In this document: positions 10,801 to 20,191 of the stretch, one piece after another
How the letters are laid out: every line of letters begins with the position of its first letter
How positions within the stretch are numbered: the stretch's first letter is position 1
Source: Cohnella phaseoli
Lineage (GTDB): Bacteria; Bacillota; Bacilli; Paenibacillales; Paenibacillaceae
Direction of reading: 5' to 3'
NCBI RefSeq assembly: GCF_003386235.1
Contig: NZ_QRDZ01000035.1
Location: forward strand, 27,096-91,095
DNA length: 64,000 nucleotides
The notes under the pieces: generated by a model
What the model was told of the DNA's origin: nothing
Databases searched by the model: none
Seen by the model: the letters and a program-made list of their open reading frames with translations, nothing else
Translations under genes and position numbers: made by a program

Positions 10801-11595
10801 GCAGGGTGGTATAGGATAAACGGCAACCTCTCGATTCCTACCAACGTGGAACTGCGTGGAACGGGATCCGGGAAAACGGGGGCGTATATCAGCTACGGAA
10901 CCTGGTTGACCGTATATGGCGGGGAAAATACAAGTACGCCTCAGTCGGATACGGCCGCGGTGACCCTCAATGGAGACGGATCGGGCATTAACGCGATCAA
11001 TGTGATATGGCCCAACAATCCATTTGAAGCAGAAGGCACCTTGAAAACCTATCCTTTCGCATTCAGAATCAATGCGAAGGACGCTTATGTCATCTATACG
11101 AACTTCAAAAATCCGTATCATGGGATAGATGTTGCGAACGGAAGCGACCGGCACTTGATCCGATCGGTCTATGGCAGCTACAGCAATACCTTCATCAGAG
11201 TCGGAACATCCACGGAGGGCTGGATTGAAGAATTGTACGACATGAACCCTTCGCCGTGGACGGGGATCAGCGAATTTAAGATGAAGATTCCTTGGATGGC
11301 GCCCGGAACGCTCTTGATCAATTATCAGAAAATGCAAAAGTTTATCGAGCTTAACGGTCCGTCGAATGAGCATATCATGAGCATTCTGGCTTATGCTCCG
11401 GGCACGCTCGTGCACGTGACATCAGGTAACGCCGACATATGGAATGTCGGCGCGGATCAGAGCGGCGAATGGTGCGTCAATGCTGTCGGAGGGACGGTCA
11501 AGATCATGAATTCGGTGAACACGGTCCATGGAACGAATGTCAACACGGGAAGCGGGATCGTGGAAAGCTATAATGAGCATTATGTGATTTTGTGA
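7888..11595 (+). CDS. Secreted pectate-lyase-superfamily protein with four N-terminal modules
   Basis: Secreted protein of about 1235 residues. The GTG at 7888 is chosen because TTTGGAGGG precedes it and a signal peptide follows directly (KALILIIILLMASN, cleavage near SFAAGA). Four tandem modules of about 125-130 residues follow, each with the signature TYKLSGWIYK or close variants, a YLDLND motif, and YFDDVKLE at the end; they resemble carbohydrate-binding beta-sandwiches. From about residue 580 a pectate_lyase_3 type beta-helix begins (DFGADATGAADST, GGGTVWMPAGTYKV, SGVFLRGDW). A second copy starts near residue 937 (FDDATSAIQSAL, GGGIVYLPAGWYRI, NVELRGTGSG). The family includes pectin lyases, polygalacturonase-like enzymes and phage depolymerases. 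Catalytic residues cannot be assigned, so the substrate is unknown. Single-gene unit with its own terminator. Confidence 0.8.
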   Translation: MRSNKTMRKALILIIILLMASNTNVMTGHSFAAGANVPDPSFEIGTGWAMYGMSRSTDRAHTGSYAVKTTTVGAVSISGEFPIESDTSYKLSGWIYKETDSGTAYLDLNDIAGEVEPSVNAGGKWTKVSADWFSGTRTSLQIRLVTAAGIDAPVYFDDVELAVNAPDSTFETEAGWSFGSLSRSRDKAKTGNYSLKSTINGASARTNVFEVAANTTYKLSGWIYKTNNAGNVYLDLNDIPGEIQPGVYDGSGGGVWTYVSGIWNSGANTEVRLRTITDNGLNAAAYFDDVKLEVVQPDGTFESDAGWTYGSMSRSTDQAKTGTTSLKSSANGIAATSNPISVLPDTKYKLSGWIYKNNNAGNAYLDLNDITGEPQPGVFNGAGEGAWTYVSGLWDSGNATQARVRTITDGGLSASAYFDDVKLEPVAPDGSFESTDGWLSYGAMTRSTDRSQSGTYSLKSTSNGAVAYSNTLPVEPNTRYTLSAWIYKTDNNGDAYLDLNDVDKEVSPGVIGGLGAGTWTKVSRDWFSGDQPSVRVRAVTDNGITGAVYFDNVSFTPAGTTLEANPQIISTIYPTEDVVVADFNVTDFGADATGAADSTMAIQNAMDNAQHKGGGTVWMPAGTYKVSNTLHVPSGVFLRGDWRDPDSGSGDYGTVIEAHVNAGFQTLFTMVGDVGGLYGLTIYYPNQNAANPIDTGWVVTSDVGHNRFIKNLTLLNAYSGFRFGMSGTGGFTACPEISYVKGTVLSRGLELFNGYGAGGAHHITFNNSYWVDAGTAYHAPLKSTLDAWTRANGTAFTFGRIEIYNFHHLSAEGYNIGMRFGGGNTAGGVGTWGSNLAFVSLTNTNTALQVDDASVGRFNAFIRSTLEGSLYSIKNNVTNHTIKVTDTTLTGATAGSVSIASPGTSPTAYTTRDLPKITRAVLYDVTKAPYNAPRVSSLVSPTGFPFDDATSAIQSALTDAGNAGGGIVYLPAGWYRINGNLSIPTNVELRGTGSGKTGAYISYGTWLTVYGGENTSTPQSDTAAVTLNGDGSGINAINVIWPNNPFEAEGTLKTYPFAFRINAKDAYVIYTNFKNPYHGIDVANGSDRHLIRSVYGSYSNTFIRVGTSTEGWIEELYDMNPSPWTGISEFKMKIPWMAPGTLLINYQKMQKFIELNGPSNEHIMSILAYAPGTLVHVTSGNADIWNVGADQSGEWCVNAVGGTVKIMNSVNTVHGTNVNTGSGIVESYNEHYVIL

Positions 11596-11613
11596 TTTTG
11601 TCTTGATGGAAAA

Positions 11614-11662
11614 AGGAATGGCGGTGCGGGGGAGAGGCCCTTGCATCGCCATTCCTGGTTTT
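11614..11662 (+). terminator. Intrinsic terminator after the pectate-lyase-like gene
   Basis: A 13-14 bp stem (AGGAATGGCGGTGC with GCATCGCCATTCCT, one mismatch) begins 18 bp after the stop and is followed by a GGTTTTGGG tail. The T tract is weak but the stem is strong. Confidence 0.7.
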
Positions 11663-11861
11663 GGGTTGATCTAGGGGTGCAATATCCGCTGAACAGCTTC
11701 GGACTTTTCGGAGGGTGTCGCTTTTTTTAATGGGCATTTGGACCGGCGGCTAAAGTATAGGTGAAAAAGTATACTTTCGTATAATTCTCAGGGTGAAATT
11801 CGCCATGGTAGATTGGAGGGAACGTGAGATTCCAAAATAGTGTGGAAAGAGGCTCAAACCT

Positions 11862-14800
11862 ATGAAGAAATTGCTGGCGAGAAGAGGGCTTTCCCTGCTG
11901 CTCCTCTTGTCCTTATTGATCCAGGGAGCGCTCCCGTTTGGTGTGGTGCAGGCTGGAACTGGGACTGGAACTGGAACTGGGACTGGAGCTGGAGCTGAGG
12001 CTAGCGATGTCGGCGTAAGCCTCCAGAAGCCGGAGGAGCGGATTCCGGAGTGGGCGAAGGAATCGATTGCCGAGATGACGGAGCTGGGTGTAATCCAGGG
12101 GTATGAGGATGGGACGTTTCGCGCGGAGCGCAGTGTCACGCGGGCGGAGATAACCGTTATGCTGCTTCGGTTCGTGAAGGCGGCTTCTTTGGAGCTGCCA
12201 ACTGTGCAGGCTCCGAATTTCCGGGACGTCGGGAACGAGTGGTTCGCCAAGGAGGTTCGCCAAGCGGCCAATCTCGGGATTGTACAAGGCAATGAAGCGG
12301 GCCTATTCAGACCCGGCGCCGCAGTGAGCCGCCAAGAGTCGGCGGTGATGCTGAATCGAATTGTGGGCAAGATCGCTACGGGAGCAGTGTCCTTTAAGGA
12401 CAAAGATTTGATCCCGAAGTGGGCGCAGTCTGCGGTTGCGGCTCTGGTCGAAGCCGGTGTGCTGCAGGGCTACGGGGATAACACGTTTCAGGGGCAGAAC
12501 GGCATAACTCGAGCGGAAGTGGCCGTCATTCTTCAGCGTGCCAAGAAGCTTGCAGGCGCGGGAGGAAATCAGGCGAAAGCAGGGCCTCTGTCCATTAAGG
12601 CTCGTCAGGCGGACGGGGCGGAGCTGGCGGATGCCGAAGTATTCGTGCATGAGAAAGGGAAGCGCGTGTACAAGGCGTGGGGGCGCACGAATGCGCAGGG
12701 AGTTTGGACAACGGCGGCGGCGATTCCTTACGGGAATTACGATGTGCACGTTGTGAAAGAAGGATTCGCAGGCTATCAGCCCGTCGTGCACGGCGAGGGA
12801 CAGGGCGACTTGGAAGTAACGGCTCAGCAATCTGCGTGGATTGAAGGAACGGTGCTGGGAACAGACGGCAAGCCGTTGATCGGGGCTTTTCTTTCGTTTA
12901 CGACCAACCCGACGTTCTACGCCGTTACGGCTGCCGATGGTACGTTTCGTGCGAATGTGCTGCCGGAGAAAACGTATCGGCTGACACTTGTGGAGGATGC
13001 GAGTCTATCGCAAATCTTGGCAAAAGGGGGAGGATCGGCGTCCATCTACGGGGCGAGCGGTTCGGCATTCCCGGGATTGTCTCTGCTCGATTCGGAGCAG
13101 ACGCAGACGCCGGGCTGCGAGTGTCATAAGTATGAAGCGAGTCAAACCTTCACCTCATTAGGCGCAGGACAAACGTTGAAGCTGGGGAAGGTCTCCATTG
13201 ATGGGGCTCGACCTGTTACAACATCGGGCGGTGGAGGCGGCGGTAGCTCGGGGAACCCTGTACGTGTCGATACGACGCCGCCGGCCGCACCTGCGGGCTT
13301 GAGCGCAGCTTCAGGAAACGCCAGTGTCAGCCTAAGCTGGCTGGCGAATAGCGAGAATGATCTGGCGGGATATAAGGTTTACCGGTCAACGGATCATGGG
13401 GCGACATGGGATGCCGGAACGAATGTCGCCGGCCGCAGCGTAACGAGCTACATCGTGAGCGGATTAACGAACGGAGTAACGTACCGTTTCGCCTTGACCG
13501 CATACGATACTTCCGGCAACGAGTCGGAGAAGTCGGCCGGAGCGGAAGCGACGCCGCAAGCTCCACCGGTTGAAACGGCGCCTCCGGCTGCGCCGCGCGG
13601 ATTAACGGGTGTGGCCGGCAATACGGTCGTTACGTTAAGCTGGTTGGCGAACAGCGAGACGGATCTGGCGGGATACGAGGTTCTCTATTCCGCAGACGCT
13701 GGAGCTACGTGGATGAATGGCCCCCAAGTCGGCAAAGTAACGGAGGCTACAGTAACAGGTCTGGTTAACGGGACTGCGTACCGCTTCACGGTGAGGGCCT
13801 TCAATACGGCGGGCGGATTCTCGGAGCGGGCGGAAGCGATCACGGTCACGCCGAAGGGTTCGAGCGGGACGCCGGACCCGGTTAAAGTGGCGACTCCGAT
13901 ATCAACAACAGCGCTGCCGACCTTCTCTTCGACGGTCAAGTTTCTATACGAGGGAAGCGAACCGCTGCAGACGGGAGTCGCTGCCGGAGCTATTGAAGAC
14001 AGTCTGGTGTCCGTTGTTCGCGGCAAGGTGCTGGATGCAGAGAATCAGCCGCTGGCAGGCGTACAGGTTAGCGTCCTGAACCAGCCCGAGCTGGGCTCAA
14101 CCAAGAGCCGCGAAGACGGAATGTTTGATCTGGTCGTTAACGGCGGCGGTATTCTGACGCTTCAAATGACCAAGGAAGGGTATATGCCCGTCCAGCGGAA
14201 AGTATCGGCAGTAGCCGAAAAATATGAGACGCTGCCGGATGTGGTGCTGAAGGCTTACGATACGAAGGTGACGGTTGTTGACTTGGATGGGGCGACAGGT
14301 GTCCAGGCGGCGCAAGGCTCTCCGGTAACGGATGCGGACGGCACCCGGCAATCCACGGTCATTTTCCCGGAGGGGTCATCGGCAACGATGGAGCTGCCGG
14401 ACGGGTCTGTCGTGCCGCTCACGGAGATTCACCTGCGCGCTACCGAATACACCGTGGGCGAGAACGGGCCGGAGGCCATGCCGGGCGAGCTGCCGGACTA
14501 TGTCGGCTATACGCACGCCGTGGAACTGTCTGCCGACGAAGCGGTGCAAGCGGGAGCGACCGAGATTCGCTTCAATCAGCCATTATTCTACTATGTAGAG
14601 AACTACCTGGAGTTCCCGGTCGGAGAAGTCGTGCCGATGGGCTACTACGATCGTGAGGCCGGGCGCTGGGTCGCGTCCGAGAACGGACGAGTGGTCCGCA
14701 TTCTCCAGATCGACGGAGGAATCGCCACTGTCGATATGGACGGGGACGGGATGGCCGACAGCGCCGAGAAGCTGGCCGCAGCCGGATTTACGGATAAGGA

Positions 14801-17800
14801 AAGACAGCAGCTTGCAGAGCTGTATGCCGCAGGCCAAAGCTTATGGCGCGTGCCGATTGAGCATTTCACGCCATGGGATTGCAACTGGCCTTACGGCCCG
14901 CCGATGGATGCCGAGCCGCCGCTTGACGAAGATCCGCGAAACGAGGAGGATGACGATCCTTGCGAACAAGCAGGCTCGATCATCGGTTGTCAGAATCAGA
15001 GCTTAGGCCAAGCGATCCCGATCGAAGGAACGGGCATGAACCTGAATTACGTGAGCACGAGAACGCCGGGCTATAAGGAGAAATCAAAGCTCACGATACC
15101 GGTCAGCGGGGATACGATTCCTGATTCGCTGAAATCCATGAGTGTTACGGTCGAAATCGGAGGCAAATCGTACAGTAAATCGTTCGCCCCGGCCACGAAC
15201 GTGACGCATACTTTTCAATGGGATGGGTTGGACGCTTACGAGAGGAAGCTGATCGGCACGCACCCTTACAAGGTTACCGTATCCTTTTACTACGATTTTC
15301 AATATTATGAGGCTGACGAACAGACGCGAAGCTTCGGGCGGGTCAGCGGATCTAACGTGGTCATCGGTTTTAGCAGAGCATCAATGAGGCAGCCTGTCTC
15401 CCGCGTCTGGTACGGGAATTTGGAGAGCCCGAACAACCCGTACGAGCAAGCGGGAGTCGCGGGCTGGAGCCTGGATGCGCATAATATACTGAGCATGCAG
15501 GCGAATGTTCTGTACGAAGGGGATCGCAATAAAAAAACGGCGTCCTACAAAAAACTAAAAAAGATCGAATTAAGCGGTCTCGGAGGTTATCGGATTGCCA
15601 ATACAGGAATCGTTCCCGGTCCTGGCAATACGTTCTACTTCATGGCTTACGGAGATGTGGGAAGCGGCAATCGGGATCAAGTTGTCATCCGCATGAACAA
15701 TGACGGCACCTTCCTAAAAAGTGAAGGATTCCCGCAAGAAACCTACGGAGACATTAGCGCCGACCCTCAAGGGAATGTATACCGGTACTCTCCCACGGAC
15801 AGAAAGATTTATCTAAAGAAATTTGATGAAACCCGCTGGACTGTTTTTGCCGGGACGGGGAATGCAGATCACGATATTGTCGATGGGGCGATGGCGGTCG
15901 AATCGGATTTGTATGTCGTCTATAGTATAGCTGCGGCAAGCGGAGGCTCCTTGTACGTTGTCGGCTACAATAGGGATGCGAGGAAAAATCTGTTTTATCG
16001 GATTAACGCCGAAGGCCGTATTCAGATGATGGGCAACACGACGCAAGGGGTGTCTGGAGCGGACAGCGGCAAAGCCAATCCGGCCACGATCGGCGAAGTG
16101 ACTAGCGTTGCGATGGGCGCAGACGGTTTCTTGTACATTCACGATCGCATCTACGATAACTTCAATCACATGCAATATACATCGAGGGTAAGAAAAATGA
16201 GCGCGGACGGCACGATCACCAAGATCGTGGGGAAAACGCCGGACACTTACAGCAATCAGGTCATTGCCCACGGCGTGGCTGCGAATAAGGCGTTATTTTA
16301 CATGAGGAAAATGTTCGTTGATGTGGAAGGGAATTTGTGGTTTATCGCTTCAAAGAACACCTACGAGCGGGAAAAGTTATATAAAGTCAACAAGGAAGGC
16401 ATTGTGGAGGAGGTCGATCTCGATCATCTCAACGCAGCAGCCCAAACCACGTTATCGTTGGCTGCGATAGACTATAATGGGAACTTCATTTATAGCGACG
16501 GTTCCAGCGGCAGCTATCGGATGAGCGAGTCTCATCTCCAAATCGCCGAATTTCCGGAGGAGGACGGCTTGTCGGTGAATGCCTTCGATCTGCAAACAGG
16601 CCGGATTCTGCAGAATGTCAGTGCGTTCTCAGGTGTTGTGCTGCGAGATTTTGCGTATGATCCGGACGGTCGGCTACTGTCGATAGCGGATCGCAGCGGG
16701 AATCTGACACAGATTGAACGCGATGCGCAAGGGAACCCGACAGCGATTGTCGCGCCAGGCGGACAGCGGACGATTGTTGAAGTGGATGCCGGCGGCGAGC
16801 TAGTCGCGATTACGAACCCCGCTGGGGAGACGTACCGCATGAAGTATGAGGAGGGCGGACTGCTCACAGAGTTCACGGACCCGGAGCAAGGCGTCAGTCA
16901 GTATGCATTCGACAATACCGGGATGCTGGTGAGGGCGGTCAATCCGGAGGGCGGCGTCAAAACGCTGCAAAGATCGGTTTTCGACAACGGCTACAGCGTT
17001 ACCTTTACGGACCCGAGCAATCGGATAACGACATATGAGACCGTGGCTGCCAACGGCAAAAAGATTTATACGCTGACGGACCCGAACGGATATCAGACCG
17101 TAACCGAGAGGATCGGCGAGCAGAGCGAGACGGCGACGTTACCCGACGGCACGGCAATGACCAAGACGTTCGGAACGGACCCTCGTATGGGCAAAAATAC
17201 GCCGTTCGTTGCGGAATTAACCTACACATCGCCTGACGGTACAGTAACGAAATTCAAGGAAGAACGATCCGCTGTGACGGATAACAACGGCAAGCTGGTA
17301 TCTTACAAGGTCCAACATACGGTGAACGGCGATGTGTCTACCATCGAATACGACCGAGCCAGCCATAAGTTTACGGAGACGACGGCCGAAGGTACCAAGA
17401 CGGAAACCTATCTGGACGAGAAAGACAGAATCGGCAAGGTAGCTTGGCCGGGAACCAACCTCTTCCCGATTGAAACGATTTACGATTCCGTTGGCCGGCT
17501 GGAGCGGGTTCAGCAAGGGGAGCGGTTTATCCAGTATACGTACAACGCGCAAAATCGGGTCGAACAGGAGACGGATGCTTTCGGCAGCGTGAAGAAATAC
17601 GAATACGACGCCGCGGGACGCATGACCTCTATTGTGACTCCGGGCAACAAAGTATATGGTCAAGACTATGACAGCCTTGGCAACTTAACGGGGTTAACGA
17701 TGCCTGACGGCGCGGTATACGAGCAGCAGTTCAATCCGCTGGGGCAATTCGAAGGCTTCGCTCCGAGCGGCGCCGGGCTCTGGTATGCTGCGGATCATGA

Positions 17801-19628
17801 CAATGGCGGCAGCCTGATGAGAACTACGCTGAGCAGCGGACGGGTCATCGACCACGTGCTGGAACCGGGGGACGGCAAGCGGCCTGTCGGCATTAACGAT
17901 GCCGATATTCAGCGCATGTTTACGTATGTGGGGCAATCCGATTATGCGCAAACGATCGAAAGCGTCATGCAGCAGGATAGCTCCAGAAGACAGAAGATTG
18001 AGTACGGATACTCGGGAGAGAGCATCAACACAATGGCGCTGACCGGGAAAGCGAACGCTTCGTTCAGCTACACGTATGACGATTTCTTTAACATGACGAA
18101 TATTGCGATGACGGTTGCCGGCGCTGTATACCATACCCCGATCCGGTATGACAACGAAGACAATCTGACCCAGTACGGAGCATTTCAATTTAATCGCGGC
18201 GGTCCTTTGAAGGCGGTCGATTCCATTCATGACGACAAGCTGGACATTCAAGTGGACTATGACCAATATGGCAAAATCAGCAGCGCCACCTATACGCTGA
18301 AAGGAAGCCAAGTCTACAAAGCGGCCTATACGTACGATAAGAGAGGCTACGTCACGGATATTGCTGCAGATTCGGCGGAGGGACGGGAAACGACGCATTT
18401 CGAGTATGACCTCGATGGGCAACTGACAGGCGTGACGCGAGTAGAGCCGAGCGGCAATGTCGTGACGGAGGCGTACGGCTACGATGCGAACAAGAACCGG
18501 ATTACCAGCCAGACGGGCGGAGCCGCCGGGCCTGTAGTCAGCAGCTATGCAGAGCACGATGTGCTGACGCGTGTGGGCGACCTTGCCTACAGCTTTGACG
18601 CAGACGGTTTTCTGACGCAGCGGGGCGCGGATACGTTCGCTTACGGCGCTCGCGGCGAACTGCTGGAAGCGACCGTGGCGAACGGTACCTACAAGTACAC
18701 GTATGACGGCCTTGGACGCAGGGTAGCCAAGGAAGACAGCGCAGGGCGGACGTATCAATACCTGTACGGCAGCCCGGATTCTCTGCATCTGCTGACGGCG
18801 TCGGTCGATCCGAGCGGCGAGCCGACGATCTACTCCTACAACGAGATGGGAGTGCTGATTGCGCTGGAGCGCGGTGGGCAGCGTTATTACGTTGTCGCGG
18901 ATGGCGTAGGAACGCCTCAACGGGTGCTGGACGATAACGGAGCTGTTGTGAAGGAGCTGCGCTACGACAGCTTCGGCAACCTGCAATCCGATTCCAATCC
19001 GGCGTTTGAACTGCTGCTTGGTTATGCCGGCGGCTTGGAGGATCGGGATACGGGATTGATTCGCTTCGGCTTCCGCGATTACGATCCTGCTGCGGGCCGT
19101 TGGACGGCGAGGGATCCGATCCTGGTCGAGAGCGGTCAAGCGAACCTGTATGCTTATGTGAATAACAACCCGGTTATGTTCCGCGATCCTTGCGGTCAAA
19201 TGTGCGTAGGAGCCTCGGTATATGCGATCGTTGGGATTGGCGGAAAAGTGTGTATTACCGACGAGGGCGTCTCTGCATGCGGGGACGGGGGATTTGGCGT
19301 CGGCCTCGGTCTTGAAGTTACGCCATTTGAGGATCTTGCCAAAAACGAGCTCACCTTGGAGGCGATGGGTAAGCTGACGGCCGGACTTGGGAATTTGCAG
19401 GCCGGCTACAAGCTGGGCTACGATTTCGACACCCGCTGCCGAACCGACGGACCTATGCTGCGGGCGGAAGCCGGTCCTTTCCGCATCGACTTGCTCAAAC
19501 CGAAGAAATCGGCAGTTAAGGGCAAGGAAAGCGACTTTAAGAAGACGATTAAAGAATTGTTCAAGAAAAGCGGCTTGAAAGCCGAAGCGTCCATTAAAGC
19601 GAAGTATTGCAGCAATTTACGCTGGTAG
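11862..19628 (+). CDS. Giant SLH-anchored Rhs/YD-repeat surface protein
   Basis: 2588-residue secreted protein. In order: signal peptide (1-31); a Gly-Thr repeat linker (32-45); three SLH domains (about 55-225; motifs GVIQGYEDGTF, GIVQGNEAGLF, GVLQGYGDNTF) that bind pyruvylated wall polymer; carboxypeptidase-regulatory-like beta modules (about 240-400); two fibronectin III domains (about 466-664, each with SWLANSE); another regulatory-like module near 700-770; a beta-propeller/NHL-like stretch (about 1225-1560); YD repeats (about 1595-2380); and the Rhs core (GLIRFGFRDYDPAAGRWTAR, then YAYVNNNPV) ending near 2444. The last 144 residues, after the core, form a variable tail rich in Gly and Lys that I do not recognise. 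Rhs proteins enclose C-terminal toxin or adhesion modules; here SLH anchoring suggests cell-surface display. No immunity gene is certain. The ribosome site (AAGAGG) is modest. Confidence 0.9.
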   Translation: MKKLLARRGLSLLLLLSLLIQGALPFGVVQAGTGTGTGTGTGAGAEASDVGVSLQKPEERIPEWAKESIAEMTELGVIQGYEDGTFRAERSVTRAEITVMLLRFVKAASLELPTVQAPNFRDVGNEWFAKEVRQAANLGIVQGNEAGLFRPGAAVSRQESAVMLNRIVGKIATGAVSFKDKDLIPKWAQSAVAALVEAGVLQGYGDNTFQGQNGITRAEVAVILQRAKKLAGAGGNQAKAGPLSIKARQADGAELADAEVFVHEKGKRVYKAWGRTNAQGVWTTAAAIPYGNYDVHVVKEGFAGYQPVVHGEGQGDLEVTAQQSAWIEGTVLGTDGKPLIGAFLSFTTNPTFYAVTAADGTFRANVLPEKTYRLTLVEDASLSQILAKGGGSASIYGASGSAFPGLSLLDSEQTQTPGCECHKYEASQTFTSLGAGQTLKLGKVSIDGARPVTTSGGGGGGSSGNPVRVDTTPPAAPAGLSAASGNASVSLSWLANSENDLAGYKVYRSTDHGATWDAGTNVAGRSVTSYIVSGLTNGVTYRFALTAYDTSGNESEKSAGAEATPQAPPVETAPPAAPRGLTGVAGNTVVTLSWLANSETDLAGYEVLYSADAGATWMNGPQVGKVTEATVTGLVNGTAYRFTVRAFNTAGGFSERAEAITVTPKGSSGTPDPVKVATPISTTALPTFSSTVKFLYEGSEPLQTGVAAGAIEDSLVSVVRGKVLDAENQPLAGVQVSVLNQPELGSTKSREDGMFDLVVNGGGILTLQMTKEGYMPVQRKVSAVAEKYETLPDVVLKAYDTKVTVVDLDGATGVQAAQGSPVTDADGTRQSTVIFPEGSSATMELPDGSVVPLTEIHLRATEYTVGENGPEAMPGELPDYVGYTHAVELSADEAVQAGATEIRFNQPLFYYVENYLEFPVGEVVPMGYYDREAGRWVASENGRVVRILQIDGGIATVDMDGDGMADSAEKLAAAGFTDKERQQLAELYAAGQSLWRVPIEHFTPWDCNWPYGPPMDAEPPLDEDPRNEEDDDPCEQAGSIIGCQNQSLGQAIPIEGTGMNLNYVSTRTPGYKEKSKLTIPVSGDTIPDSLKSMSVTVEIGGKSYSKSFAPATNVTHTFQWDGLDAYERKLIGTHPYKVTVSFYYDFQYYEADEQTRSFGRVSGSNVVIGFSRASMRQPVSRVWYGNLESPNNPYEQAGVAGWSLDAHNILSMQANVLYEGDRNKKTASYKKLKKIELSGLGGYRIANTGIVPGPGNTFYFMAYGDVGSGNRDQVVIRMNNDGTFLKSEGFPQETYGDISADPQGNVYRYSPTDRKIYLKKFDETRWTVFAGTGNADHDIVDGAMAVESDLYVVYSIAAASGGSLYVVGYNRDARKNLFYRINAEGRIQMMGNTTQGVSGADSGKANPATIGEVTSVAMGADGFLYIHDRIYDNFNHMQYTSRVRKMSADGTITKIVGKTPDTYSNQVIAHGVAANKALFYMRKMFVDVEGNLWFIASKNTYEREKLYKVNKEGIVEEVDLDHLNAAAQTTLSLAAIDYNGNFIYSDGSSGSYRMSESHLQIAEFPEEDGLSVNAFDLQTGRILQNVSAFSGVVLRDFAYDPDGRLLSIADRSGNLTQIERDAQGNPTAIVAPGGQRTIVEVDAGGELVAITNPAGETYRMKYEEGGLLTEFTDPEQGVSQYAFDNTGMLVRAVNPEGGVKTLQRSVFDNGYSVTFTDPSNRITTYETVAANGKKIYTLTDPNGYQTVTERIGEQSETATLPDGTAMTKTFGTDPRMGKNTPFVAELTYTSPDGTVTKFKEERSAVTDNNGKLVSYKVQHTVNGDVSTIEYDRASHKFTETTAEGTKTETYLDEKDRIGKVAWPGTNLFPIETIYDSVGRLERVQQGERFIQYTYNAQNRVEQETDAFGSVKKYEYDAAGRMTSIVTPGNKVYGQDYDSLGNLTGLTMPDGAVYEQQFNPLGQFEGFAPSGAGLWYAADHDNGGSLMRTTLSSGRVIDHVLEPGDGKRPVGINDADIQRMFTYVGQSDYAQTIESVMQQDSSRRQKIEYGYSGESINTMALTGKANASFSYTYDDFFNMTNIAMTVAGAVYHTPIRYDNEDNLTQYGAFQFNRGGPLKAVDSIHDDKLDIQVDYDQYGKISSATYTLKGSQVYKAAYTYDKRGYVTDIAADSAEGRETTHFEYDLDGQLTGVTRVEPSGNVVTEAYGYDANKNRITSQTGGAAGPVVSSYAEHDVLTRVGDLAYSFDADGFLTQRGADTFAYGARGELLEATVANGTYKYTYDGLGRRVAKEDSAGRTYQYLYGSPDSLHLLTASVDPSGEPTIYSYNEMGVLIALERGGQRYYVVADGVGTPQRVLDDNGAVVKELRYDSFGNLQSDSNPAFELLLGYAGGLEDRDTGLIRFGFRDYDPAAGRWTARDPILVESGQANLYAYVNNNPVMFRDPCGQMCVGASVYAIVGIGGKVCITDEGVSACGDGGFGVGLGLEVTPFEDLAKNELTLEAMGKLTAGLGNLQAGYKLGYDFDTRCRTDGPMLRAEAGPFRIDLLKPKKSAVKGKESDFKKTIKELFKKSGLKAEASIKAKYCSNLRW
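11953..11994 (+). repeat. Hexanucleotide repeat encoding Gly-Thr linker
   Basis: Seven imperfect six-base units (GGAACT, GGGACT, GGAGCT) immediately after the signal peptide code for alternating Gly-Thr and Gly-Ala. Changes in copy number would keep the frame and alter only linker length. Confidence 0.8.
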
Positions 19629-19634
19629 TCGGAG

Positions 19635-19674
19635 AAAGCGCCTTAGCCCTTGTGAGGGGGCAAGGGCGCTTTTC
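19635..19674 (+). terminator. Terminator after the Rhs gene
   Basis: The stem AAAGCG..GCCCTTG pairs with CAAGGGC..GCTTT around a short G-rich loop and is followed by a T run, seven bases after the Rhs stop codon. Confidence 0.8.
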
Positions 19675-19688
19675 AATTGGGGCAGGGC

Positions 19689-19756
19689 GGGGATATCCCG
19701 ACTACGCTGGCTAATTTTATCCGAAATGCCGACTCTCTCCGCCAGCAAAACTCTGA
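19689..19756 (+). repeat. About 70-bp diverged repeat, copy 1
   Basis: This stretch aligns over its whole length with 24221-24289 at roughly 75% identity by eye. The last 20 bases (CTCCGCCAGCAAAACTCTGA) are identical. The match ends at an in-frame TGA (19754-19756) that directly abuts the truncated coding frame that follows. Copy 2 follows the group II intron end. Origin is unknown; it may be the residue of an insertion sequence end or of a shared downstream flank. Confidence 0.6.
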
Positions 19757-20191
19757 GAGAACTTTGGAAATGTCTTAAAAAGACTATCTGAGCGCCATGT
19801 TAAGGCGCTTGACCATTTACGTGATTTCCGTAATTGGTCTGCTCACATTCCACAGTCGCTGTTAAATGCCGAATTTGAAATTGGGCAGGAGCAAGATCCC
19901 GATGCAAAGGCAAAACTTTTAACGCCAAGAATGACAATTTATGTACCAATTGCTAATTATCATGAAACCGAGGTGATAGTCAAACTCTACATCGATTGCT
20001 CAAGAAGTTTGAAGCTATTTGAAGAGTTGCACAAACGTATATGTGAGGATTACAGCGCGTTGATCGGACAAGATGTTGAATTGAACTGGGCTATCATTGA
20101 AACGAGAACATTTGACGATTATCGCTTAACCGATATTACAAATGCAGCAAAAAAATATAAGCTAGATGGTAATGGTGCCGCTCCATCATGA
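19757..20191 (+). pseudogene. 5'-truncated gene of unknown function
   Basis: An open frame runs from directly after the 70-bp repeat to TGA at 20189-20191. It codes for about 144 residues starting ENFGNVLKRLSERHVKALD. No start codon with a ribosome site exists at its upstream end; the first ATG is at 19931 (MTIYVPIANYHETEV) and lacks a good ribosome site. The composition looks like true protein, with mixed charged and hydrophobic segments and no signal peptide. I infer the upstream half was lost at the repeat boundary. A product from 19931 (86 residues) cannot be excluded. Its position after an Rhs tail would suit an immunity gene, but nothing in the sequence proves this. Confidence 0.5.

Noticed and set aside
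10393..11415. 340-codon antisense frame within the lyase-like gene
   Set aside because: Basic low-complexity translation and no ribosome site; the sense frame carries signal peptide and beta-helix motifs.
17694..19199. Long 501-codon open frame antisense to the Rhs gene
   Set aside because: It mirrors YD-repeat codons, has low-complexity Arg/Ile composition and no ribosome site; the sense frame is clearly the gene.
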